30,491 nt of DNA from a virus. The notes beneath the pieces were generated by a model. It had not been told where the DNA came from. It was given only the letters and a program-made list of their open reading frames with translations, and did no database searches. Below, in pieces: positions 1 through 11,800 of this stretch (the stretch's first letter is position 1; each line of letters starts with the position of its first letter). The DNA is taken from the IMG/VR virus record IMGVR_UViG_3300046820_000143, positions 1 to 30,491 of that record; one strand, written 5' to 3'. Both the position numbers and the translations under genes were made by a program.

Positions 1-528
1 TAATTCGTCAAAAACAAAATTTCCATTCATATCTTGGCTGTTATCGTATGCTTCCTGACCGTCTGGCTCGCCGTAATCAAGTACACAACTAATTATAATA
101 TCGCTATATGTTGCTCCGCTGATGTGTCTTATTTCCATTTTATTTCTAATTGGGTCTGTATTCTCAGCGGCATTTTGATCTACAACTTTTGTATAAGTTT
201 GATTGTATAAACTTGTATTAATACCAACGGTGTTAGGCGTCAAATATGTAATAAGCCCTGTAGGATCTACCGTTGTGCCTCCATTTCCAAAGGCCATTTG
301 ATAAATTGTCCCGAGACCTTGATTCGACATTGCATTTACCATTGCAATACTCATGTTTTCATAATGAATGGCATTTCTTTTATCAATGAAAACCTCTTTG
401 GTTTCAGGGTCAAAAATCTTAATGTGACCCTCAAAGTGGAATCCACCAGTTTCGTTTGGTTTCTTTTCTGGCGGATTTTCAGGTTTTGAATGAATTTCTG
501 TTTGCATAGTTGTCTCGGGTTTTTTCAT
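1..528 (-). CDS. Partial phage structural protein, unknown function
   Basis: This reading frame stays open for 176 codons from an ATG at 526-528 to the window edge, so the C-terminus is missing. The N-terminal 35 or so residues are Pro/Lys/Glu-rich and probably disordered. A folded part follows, with motifs such as HIKIFDPETKEVFIDKRN, HYENMSIAMVNAM and ITYLTPNTVGINTSLYNQT. I do not recognise a named family. Its place directly after the giant wedge/fibre-type protein, on the same strand, suggests a virion or baseplate-periphery protein. The start is uncertain. A late-promoter octamer at 536-543 would put the transcript start almost on the 528 ATG, while the ATG at 505-507 would leave a leader of normal length. 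Neither has a strong Shine-Dalgarno. Function by context is inference. Confidence 0.8.
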   Translation of the reverse strand, partial: MKKPETTMQTEIHSKPENPPEKKPNETGGFHFEGHIKIFDPETKEVFIDKRNAIHYENMSIAMVNAMSNQGLGTIYQMAFGNGGTTVDPTGLITYLTPNTVGINTSLYNQTYTKVVDQNAAENTDPIRNKMEIRHISGATYSDIIISCVLDYGEPDGQEAYDNSQDMNGNFVFDEL

Positions 529-535
529 AATACTA

Positions 536-543
536 TATTTATT
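536..543 (-). promoter_or_regulatory. T4-type late promoter octamer AATAAATA
   Basis: Read on the minus strand this is AATAAATA, one mismatch from the T4 late promoter TATAAATA and identical to the octamers at 23733-23740 and 28646-28653. It overlaps the TAA stop codon of the giant gene and lies 7 bases upstream of the first ATG, or 28 upstream of the second ATG, of the partial gene at 1-528. It would be recognised by gp55-containing RNA polymerase. Confidence 0.6.
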
Positions 544-2870
544 CGGGTAATTCTGTAGCTCTATCTGCAATGAAATTAGCAATGGGCGTGTCGTTAGCTA
601 ACAAAGTAATACCTAAACTGGCGCTTTCTTGGCCTCTTTCGTACCAAATTTTGCCTCGCTTTCTAATAACTAAAATTCTTGTACCAGCAGGCACAGCTTC
701 AGTTAATCTAATATACGGTGTAATACCGTCAACTGAAAACTCAGCATCAATTGTTTCGTCTGCGGCAGGGCTGGATATCCCGTTATCTTCAACGTAGACG
801 GAAATAGGATCTTTCCTCAATCGCTTGCCTGCAACAAAAACTTCAATTTCATCACAGGGCCCGTGTGTAGTAGGAATAGTAGATTCAGCAGCGTACCATG
901 AATTTTGCCAATTCTTTCTTAGTGCAGATGTAGTATCTGCCGATGTTGGCACAAATTCTAAGGGACCGATTTCTTTTGTAGAACCGTCGCTGATAAAATC
1001 AAATTTATCTTGATTTTCTAAGTATGGTAGAGTTTCTGTGTAGCTAGAATTTATAACATAACTATTTGCCGGATGCAGTTCCAGCATAGCTGTTCCTAGA
1101 CTTCCTCTTCTTAACTGAGAAAGAACATTTCCAGTTTTCTGGAAGTATTCAATTCTTTCTTTATTAATAATAACTACACCTGGAATATTTCTTGCAGGCA
1201 ACGGAGTTGGCAAGTCGCTGGCATCTGTTACTTCAAAACTTGTATCATAGTAATTTAAATTCTTTACTAATTTTACGTTATTAGTAATTGAATATCTCTT
1301 ATAATAATAGTTGTTTAGCATGTCCTTATAAACTTCGTATGCTTTAGGAGCTTCGTATATCACATTGCCAAACTGAACAATTTTAATTTCGTCGGAAGTT
1401 GATGAAGGATCATTTAGATAAACTACTGATCGCTGGGCGGAGACAAAATAATCCCTTTCTTGTGTTAATCTATTTCCGTTTTTATATACCCATACGTAGC
1501 TAGGGTTCAATGGTTTTCTAGGCAATTGATAATTTACCTTTCCTCCGGTGAACTCATCAGTTACTATGTTCATTGTTGGGTACTCGCTGAACCATGTTAC
1601 AACAATCACATCTCCAGCAGTTAATGCTAGATCTTCATCAAATACAATATTACCATTAGATACAGAATAAGATGTTCTAACATCGGTTTCAATTCTAATA
1701 ATATCATCTACGGTAAGTTTTTCTGCAGGAATATTAATTAGATTTAAATTACCATTGTATGTATAATCAATAACAAATCTTTGTAATTCGCCGTTGATAT
1801 AAACTTTAATAGCTCCCGAAGTAATTGTGCCAATTGCCTCTTCAGGGTCAACACCTAATATAATATCGTTGTTTGAACCGTTATAGACAACATAAGTAGA
1901 ATCAATACCTCTAAGTTGTACATTATTCACCTCAACTAACATTGACGACATTATTGACGAACGTCCAAGATCGATAAAGTTATCTAAGTCAATTGTTCGT
2001 GTTGTGCCGTCAAAAACAATCGTCTGACGATTAACTCTGATAAATGGAATTCCTGTTGAATCGGTTTGTGAACTAGGGCCAAAACAAATAATTTTAACTA
2101 CTTGTCTATAAGCAGGTGATATTCCAAATTGAACCATAGTTTTGTTTTTAGTGTCAATGAATTCACTGCTGTTTACAAATCCTGTGTCAATTGATTCGCC
2201 ATCGACGGTTACTAAGACACTAGCCGTTTGATCGTACAATGCTTTAGTTAAAAATAGACTTGTTTCACCATCGGCAACAAATTCTTGATAATCTAATAAT
2301 CCAATGCCGCCGATGCCGATAGATAATATTTCAATAACAGCACCTTCAATTGGCGCTATGTTAAATTCAACGTTGTTATCGATGTAATTGATAATATATC
2401 CATCAGATCCTGTACCGTTATATTCTTGTTTTACTTTGTCAACGTAAACCATAACTGATTTAGATTCGACAATTCTTAATCCTATATCGTAGATTCTTGT
2501 AGATCCGTCACCAATAAGAATTTCAGAATGTAACGGTGCGGCACCAGGATCAGTAGCCGTAAACACTTTGATACTTAAACTATCTAAAACTTGGCCGGGA
2601 AGACTTTCCTCAGGTGCCGGAACTTGATCCGGTCCTACGAACTTTCCTCCATCTATCGAAATTTCTTCAGGAGTCAAACCTGTAGCAGTAGTATATGCAC
2701 TGCCTAATGCAGACAATGTACCTCCACTGATACTTGTATCTAACAAGTTTACGTCAGTGATTACAACCGATCCATCGCTTTCTAGTGTTCTAAAAATAAT
2801 GGTATCTTCATCATTCAGATCTGTATAGGACTGGATATTAATAGTCCTTGTTGACCCGTCACCAATAAAC
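539..2870 (-). repeat. C-terminal tandem GDGST-type beta-sandwich repeats in the giant protein
   Basis: At least six degenerate repeats begin with motifs like GDGSTRTINI (near residue 3864), GDGSTRIYDI (3980), ADGETSLFLT (4059), FDGTTRTIDL (4147), FTGGKVNYQL (4300) and SDGSTKEIGP (4487). Each is followed by a segment of the type VxVxVNGxxL...Y and a hydrophobic strand ending in IxIxxFG. This pattern is common in phage fibre and baseplate proteins as strings of small beta-sandwich domains. Residue positions are approximate. Confidence 0.6.
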
Positions 2871-5800
2871 GTTGCCATTATTGCTGTTTCTGGAGCAGAT
2901 GTTCTGCCGTTAGGCTGAACGGTTACACCGTCATACAAATCGTAGTACGGGTCATCAACTCTTACAGATTTAGATTCTCCGCTACGCTTAATGTACACAG
3001 AAATAGGCTGATTGTTTTCAGGCGTATAAGGTAAATCAAAAGTTAGCTCTTGCCAAATATTTGGAAACTCAATTGGTGGGCTATCAGTATTTGCCGCAAG
3101 TGCCTTATACAATGTTCCAAGATATTTTACAATAATACCTGCCTTGTAAGTTTTTGGAGAACTATCAGGACCTGTTAATGTATAGGTCTCGCAGTTAACT
3201 ACGTAATAGAAATCTGAATTGCTTTCGACGCTGTCCCAATTATCTGTAAACCAAGGCAGGGCATCCCAGCCGCCAGTTACATCAAATGTTGTTCCTTGAA
3301 CTTGAACACCACCGTAGTCAATACCGGTCATTAATTGATTAATCTCTTTGCCTTTCATTCCGGCTGTAGGAGAATAATACTTGTTAATTCTATTAACAGC
3401 ATCTAATAAAGAATCGTTTTTATCGTAGGTAATTGTGATAACATCGTCTTTTTTAGGAGCTACAAAAAATCTTAATTTTCCTTTTAAAATATTGTAACCG
3501 TCTGTTAAATCGTTGTATAAATTAATCTCATACTCGTTGTTTAAAATAATCTGTCCGTTTTTTACTACAGATATTTTAGACTTGTCTCTAGTAGGAGCAT
3601 AAGACAAATTAAAGATTGCACTATAACCAGATGCAACAAACGTATCAGGTTTAGTAAATGAATTATAGATACCAGTTTTGCTGATTCTATCAAACTTCAT
3701 TGTTATATCAAAAGTTCTAACAGCAGTATCGCCCATTACAGCCACAGCTTTTGCAATGTTTTGACTTGTTCCATTGCCGCCGACTAGAGTAATTGTTGGT
3801 ACAGAAGTATAACCCGATCCAGGGTTATCAACTCTAATTCCAGATACTTTTCCGCTGGAAATAAATGCCGTTGCTGCGGCACCTGTGCCGTTACCAGAAA
3901 TTAATATAGTTGGAGGAGTTTTGTAATCGCCTCCGCCGCTTGAAACATTAATTGCAGTTATAGAATAACCTTTATTATCTGCCCACCATTTCCATGGATA
4001 TTCGTCAAGTCTATTATAGTATTGACCCACAGGTAAAATTTTTCCGTCTCTGACAGAATATGCCGGAGGGCAATCAAAGTCTGTAGTTGATCCTGAATAT
4101 TTTTCATATTCAGTATATCTACTTGTGTATTCTCTAATAGTTGTTCTATAAGGTTTGACTTCTTCTATGTAGTTTCTAAAACTATCTAAGTTATCATTCT
4201 TATAATTAGGTCGTTGATTTAAATCGCCAATGTTGTGTATTGCATTTAAGAAACTGGTCTTAAATGCCCAATCAATATATGTCTGCTCAGAGAAAGCATA
4301 TCTAACTGATGAGAAGAACAACTTATTCCACTCAACCGCTAGATTGTCAATAAAGATATCTTCTTTTGCTGCTTTTAAAATTAATCTTAATTCTTTAATT
4401 GGCTGTAAATCATAGAAGGATGCGTCATAAGATCCGACGCTGTTATCAAAACCAAGTGCTGTTGTTACAAAATTATATAGGTTATCCTTAATACGAATAG
4501 TTCCGTTTTCGCGCCCTACTAAATTATAATTTTGTAATAGGTTACCTAGACCTGCTTCAGTTTTTTCTAATACTGCCCAGCCACCGTTTGAATATTCTTT
4601 GACTCTTAGTAGCGTACCAACTTCTAAATTAACGGTTGGCTCTTCGTAGAAGTTTGTAATCTCTTTAGTAATTCTAGATTTAGAATCGTAGCCAGTTGCC
4701 CACCAGTCGGTGTATTCCCAATACAAAGTTACATCATAGCCTTGAGATTTACTTCTATAGAATATTCTACGTTGTTGATCCCAAGAATATATTGCCCAGA
4801 AATTTTTATCGCTGGCGTCATTTCTAACTAGCACAGAGAACGGTCTAATTTTTACAATAGGAGTTACCGTATCAGTTTTTAGATATTTTCTTCCTCTGTT
4901 TGTTACGGTCACTGAAGAAACTCTTCCTTGAGAATCTAAAGTTATAAATGCTTTTGCTCCTGTGCCTGTGCCTTCGATAGTAATGTAAGGAGTTGTTCTA
5001 TAACCAAATCCAGTATCAATAATATCAATGGTGTCAATTTCACCATCAATTACGTTAACTGCAAATTTGGCTTGTCGAACCTTTACCGTACCAACTTGTT
5101 CTAAGTCAATGAAGTTATCAACTTCTAAATCGTATTGATTTAATAATGCATCAGGAATAGGATCTTTCTTGTTTAGATTTTCAAAACTCAGTGTGTCAAC
5201 AAACGGGCTTGTAGTTAAAACTGAATTAATATTGTCAATTACAATTTTTAATGCTTTAGCACGATTGGCAAACATAGTCTGTCTCGGTCTAAAACTCAAT
5301 CCGTAACGTTGTTTAATTGGTAAGTTGAAATCAGGGACGGTATTGCCTGCTTCATCAAAGCCTACTAAACTATCTATCCATTTCTTTTCTAAAAATTCAG
5401 CAGGAACATTATCAGCCACGCCTTCAGTTAATAATTGATATTCTCTGTGTACAGGATTAATTCCTACTTTATCAAGATTGTATTCAATGTTTACCAATGC
5501 AGTATCTGTAGAAATTATTGAAACAAAATTGTTGAATAAAAATTTATCTTTGTCAATAATAGATACAAACGGAATTCCTGTTCCTATTGGATTGGAAATG
5601 TAAGAAGAAATCGATGACACAGATACTCGTCTATCTTTATTCTTAGGGAGAATAGTTTTATTCTTAACCCAGTAATAATATAGTGTAGAAGTAGTTGCAC
5701 CTGTTGTAGGATTGTATAAAACTTTTACGTTGTATACAGAATCGTCAGCATGTTTAGGTTGCCCAGAAATGCCTTCAATTAAGCCTTCTGCCGTGTCTGC

Positions 5801-8800
5801 TAATAAACTCCATTCTGAAGGTAGTAACGGTGTTTCGACCCATTCGTATACATCCACTGAGGAACCAGTTGCTTGTTCGCCCCAATGGCCAACCCTATAA
5901 CTTAGGTCGTCTTGTTCGTAATTTAAAAACTTAACGGTGCTTAGATCCCACCAAACTTCGCCAACATGATCTTCAAACCATGCTGTAGTTTCATCTATAA
6001 TTTGATCATCAGTTCCTAGCATATAGGCTGCAGGATCATAGATAGTTTTAAATTTGATATCTTGTTCAGCTACGCTTAATACTTTTAATTTAAAAGGATC
6101 AAGTATGTCTAAATCTGCTATCTTAATGTTGTTAACATTATCGTACAATTCAACATTTTTAATAGCATCTAAATCTATTTGTTCAGTCTGCAATCTAATA
6201 GTGTTTAAACTATCTTTGTTGGCAGTTTTCTTGAATAATCTAACTTTGCCGATTTCAACATCTTCTAATTTGTATCCTGGGGATCCAACTACAATTACTG
6301 AATTTGTGCAATCAACTGCTGCGCCAAAAGATTCGTATGGTTCAAAAGCAGCATCTAATTTTTCTGCAAGGAAGTAACCTTCATCTTTACGTTCAAATAC
6401 GTAGACTTGTCCAGGGAATCCTAATCTGCCGCTGAATGTTGTTCTGCGACTATCGAACTCAGTGCCAAGTCCAAAAGTTGTTACTAAACTATAACCTGCA
6501 TTTTTAGCGCCAACTACAATGCGCTCAGTAGCAGCACTAATAGAAACACTAGAACCAAAATATTCGTTAGTGTAATTTTCGTAGCTTTGAAGTTTTTGTT
6601 TTAATCTAAATTCGTTGTTTACTTTCTTTAATACATAGACAGCACCTTGGTTTTGTCTATCGATGTCAGCTAGTGGGCTGCTAACAATTAAAGTTGTTCC
6701 CGATGAATCAATATCCAATGCTGTTCCAAACTGGTCGCCTGAATTGATTGTGGTCGACAATCCAGTATCATTAATATCTTCTAATGATTGAGAAGTAATT
6801 GTTTGTATTAAGCTATAGACATTATTAGAATTTCTTTCATAGATAAAAATTTTACCTGTAGTTGTATAAGTGCTGTCACCTACATCAACCCAAGGTTCTC
6901 CAACTGGCTCAATACCTACACTAGTATCTGCTAATAATCTATGATAGCCACCTTGCCATTTTACAACGTCATTTAATTTATATTCTTGATAGTAATTAAA
7001 TGCACCTCTGTAATTTGCAAAATATTGGCCGTCGCTGTTAGGAGCTCCTACTACTAGTATACTGCCATCCCTCGACATAATTAAGCTCTTACCAAACTTA
7101 TCACCGTCTTTAACTTGCTCGGCAAGTTGGTCTGTTGTTAATATGCCTGATGCTAATGTCGAACCGTCGTCATCTACAGCAATATTTGTAGGTAACGAGT
7201 TTTGTGTAGATACTGGATCTAATTTAATCCAAGTAGCCACTTCATCTGGTGTTGTTCCAGAAACATAATCAATGTCAATTGTAGTCTGATATAAGTATCC
7301 GTTGTACCAAACTATGCTGCCTGCTGGATAATCAAACGAGTCAGGATCTCTAGACTCTGCTAACGATCCGCCAACTAACGCATCGCCGAATACGCCAACA
7401 TATTGTGTGTTCTCTAAATGACTCCAAGCTGTTCCGTTAAACTGATATAGGTAAACGCGGCCGCGGCCCGAACTTGCACCAATAGCAGGATCACACATTG
7501 ATCCTTCTGCAGAAATAGCCATGTAATAATTTGTACCGCTTACACCAATTGTAATTGCACTACCAAATCTTTCGTCTGTTGCTTGACGTGGGCTTACGAA
7601 ATTATAAACATTATCCCATTGTCCGTCTGCGTACAAGAATAAAGATACCATACCTTGATTTACAAATCCGTCAGCACGGCCGATAGAATTTGCATCAACT
7701 ATTGTAGCTGGTTCCCAATCATCACTATTAAAATTAATAGAACTGCCGTCAGCGATTGCAATATTTGTTTTGGCCTTCCATAGTTTACCATTATATAAAA
7801 CTATTTCTCCGGCAAGATAACTACGTGGAGTTAACTCTCCCATGTAGGTGCTAGTAACTGCGCTTGCAAGTGGTGAGCCAATTGCTAGCCATTTATTATC
7901 AGGACTTACCGCTAGTACTTCTCCGTAGACTCCGGATACTGCATCTTCAAATCCGCTAGGTGCAGGAATAATTTGTTTTAAACCTAAAGTTTGATTAACT
8001 GCTGTTCTGTCGGTATAAACCATTACATAGCTTGAAGCTGGCAAACTTGTTACTACTTGTTTCAAGCTATCGATATAGGCTACAGCGGTACCTGTTCCAA
8101 GTGGCGCTGTTATTCCGTATTCAGTTAGATCGTAGGTTTGATATTGTCTAATCTTTTCAATTACTTCCCAGTTTTCGTTTTCATTAGAATCAACCCATAT
8201 CTTAGCCCCAGGAGTTAATAATGCAGTTTGTTCAAAGTCTACATCTTGATAAGTTTCAAATCTAGCTTTAGATAATATTCCAATGATTGCTGATGAGCTA
8301 TCAGTGATGTCTGGGTCGGCACTTGCAGTTGTAGTAACATTAAATGTCAATCTAGTAACTGCGGTAATTTTATAAAAGCCCGTTAAATTAGCTACCTGTA
8401 AAATACCAACAATATCTCCAACTTCAAAGTTATGAGCTCGATTTAATGTTACGGTTACATTAGTATCTTCTTTAACTGCTGCAACAACTAACAATGATAA
8501 TTCTTCGTTGTATCTTAGAACTTCCCAACTAATACCGTCAAATGTAATCCAGAAATGTGTGTTGTCTGTTAACGCAGTTATGTCAACATTTAAAATTTCG
8601 TCTCTAGAAGCAAAAATATAGTCAACATCGTTGACGTTTACATATCCAGCAGATCTAGAAACTCCGTCGTACTTGATTACAGGATTAATAGTTGTATCAA
8701 AGTTTGTAGGTTTAATTGTGAATTTTGATGCATCAATTCGTAGATTTTGATCAAGAATAACGTTGCCTTGAGATTCAACAATAATGGCAGGTTGAGGATT

Positions 8801-11800
8801 TAACACTAGAGACTTCTTGTTAATCTCAAACTCAGTTTCTCTTAGTTGATTAACTCCGCCAAGCTCGCCTACTTTAAATGCCCATTCTTCGTTTAGTACG
8901 ACACTATCATCAGTGGTTCTGCTAATCTTGTCGAAGACTTTAACAATGGCATTGTTGGTACCTTTTTCTCTAATAAAGCCTTGATATAATCTAAATTGGC
9001 TAATTTCGTCTTCTGCAAGGCCTTGTAAGTATTCTCTCGGTTGATAACCAATTGCGTGCCTTGCTAGGTCACGCTGGCTTGATCCGATTCCGTCCGAGTC
9101 AACTTCATAGTAATCTTCAAATTGATTGATTCTATAATCGTAGTTTGCAACTAGGCCCTTAGTTGGTGTTGAGTCTAACTTTGTCCAACCTGCATCGTTG
9201 AAATTTTCAACTCCTAGTTGATTAGTTTTACTAGTCCAATAATACGATTTATAAGATACAATGTCTCCTAATCTATAATCAGTGAACGGTTGCCAAACTT
9301 GAATGTTTACATTATCAAATACAAATCCTGGGCTGGTATAATCTCCATCCCAGTCAACGGTTCTAAAACCTCTAGACTTAATTCTTTCTTGGCGATAACC
9401 AGTTGGCTTATCGTAGATCACATCGTTAAACACGGTTCTATCATCAAATACTACAACATGCTCCTTAAGAACAAAGTTTGCTCTCATAAAATATATTCCA
9501 GCTGTTGTATTAACCGTTGACATCGACAATGATCTAAAATCTCTCTTTACATTAATAAAGGTAGGCTGTAAAGGAGTCCCGTCGTCTCTTAAAATTTGAT
9601 AATCGTAGAAACTATCTAAGAAGTTGTCTGCAACTCCTAGAGGAACACTCATGTTAATATTTTCTGCGCTTGGGCTTAAGGTCAATAATGAACCTTCGCT
9701 CCAATTGTGTTTACTCCAGAACATGAATTCTTTCACTGATGTAAACCAATCGTAGGCTGTTTGTGTAGTTGCATCGTAGCCGTCAAATACAAATCCGGCG
9801 CTGATCAAATATTCTTGATAGCCTAATAAAAAGTCAACTACTTCTTGTATTGTAGTCATTAGTGACCCGTAGGTCATTTTACTTAATTTTAACTTGTTAT
9901 AGTTTCTTCTTCTAAGTGCTGTAACAGCATTTTTAATCGGTAGAGATGGCAATTGCTTCCATAACGCTAATTCAAATGAATCGGTGCTGGTATGACTCTT
10001 TAAACTTCTGTAATATGTAGAACCGTATAATACTACTACACCGTTACCATAGAATTTTTCAGGAGCCCAGGATAAGAAGTTTTCACTGATGCCCCCTACA
10101 GAAATAACAGGATCTGTTTGTGTAGGAATTGGTTGATAATAATTAAAGAACGGATCTTTGCTATCATATCCAGAAATTTTCCAGCCGTTGGCGGTCTTTT
10201 CTATGATAACACCACTATAGGCTGCGCTGTAAATTGGAGAGCTAACATTAAAAATAATGTCATAATTCTCCGAAGGAACAAAAATACTGCTAGTTGTCGA
10301 ACTAGGATTCTTGCTGTCTAATACATATTTTTGCTGACCTTGATCAACAAATCCCGAAAGTCTATTAGTTAAGTTAACATCGATTCCTGTGATTTTATCT
10401 GTTAAAATTTGAATCGGCGATGTCTTACTCTTTAGATAATTTGTAACATAAGTTACTAATCCAGAAATGATTTTAGTAGATGTGTTCTCATATAATAAAT
10501 CATCTATGGTAAAAAACGAATTAGATGTTTTATTAATTGTCTGGCCAAGGATGTTTAAACCTGTTTCCGATTTATTAAAATTATCTGTAATAAATTCAAA
10601 AGGCTTTAATAAGCATAGTGCTTCAATAACAGCAAAAGGCCATTCGCTGCTAGATCTCCAAGCAGCTTCAACTGGGCCTTGATCGCCTAAAACAAAGGCT
10701 CCTTTGTTATTAATTAAAGTAAAGTTATTTGCTAATCCGGAATCTAACGGACTTAACAAATTACCGTCGCCGTCTGTAGGAATATGCGACATAATGCTAG
10801 GACGCTTGTATCTGTCTTTGATTCCAGCACGGCTACCCTGACGAATAATGCCGTCACGTAGGTCTTCCCAAAGAATTAAATTGTTTCTTGTGTAAGGAGC
10901 AGGACCATATTCTGCTTCCCACCAATCTGGCTGTTCGCTAAAGCCTAACATTTCCCAAGGACAAGTATGAGGCCTATCAGTATCGTAGAACCATTTATAT
11001 ACTCCTCTCCAGTATCCTGGCAAGTTCTTTGAACTTGTAGGATCTGTCATGTTTGAATATGTATATGTAAAACTATCTTCGCTGTCGAAGAAAATATTGT
11101 TTACATAATCAATGTTAGTGTCAGCGATCCACTTTAAGAATTCTGGTACTACAATAGTATCTAAAGAAGTTTTACCAAATAAAGAATTTCCGTAATAACC
11201 CCCTAGTACGGCATCATTGTTAAACAACGACTCGTCGTATTGTTGTTTAATATTGTTGTAAATTCTAAATTCTAATTCTAATAAAACATCGTCTCTAAAG
11301 TCTCCGTAGGCAACGGTAATACTGCCGTCGTGTCCTTGGATGACTTCTTTAGGTTCTAAATATGTGTCGTCTAAGAATTTTCTAGGAGTATATTTTTTGT
11401 ACAAACCTAACTTAGTCGGAGTGGGCGGAATAAAATTAGTAGAAGTAGAAACATACTCTCTAATAATAATAACATCGCCTTCTATTAGGTCAATTTTTAA
11501 ATTAACAAAACCAAATGTAGAGTTAAACTCATAATCTCGGCCGGCCAGCAATTGCTGATTATTCTTGTAAATGTAAACTGCTCTAGAACTTAATGTTTCA
11601 AGGTCAAATTTTTCAGACAACGCAAATGTCTTAATTCCTTCGTCTTCAACTTCGTAGGTAAACGTAGTATAAGCACCAGAACCGATCATGTCTGATTCTG
11701 AAAACGGTTTTCCTGTATTTTGTGTTTTGCTAATTTCTTCTAAGACAACGTCAACAAAATCTAAAGGATTTTGATCATAGTATAATGTATATGCTAGATC

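Noticed and set aside
6054-6377. 107-codon plus-strand frame inside the giant gene
   Set aside because: Antisense shadow with no Shine-Dalgarno context and no domain-like sequence, inside a well supported minus-strand gene.
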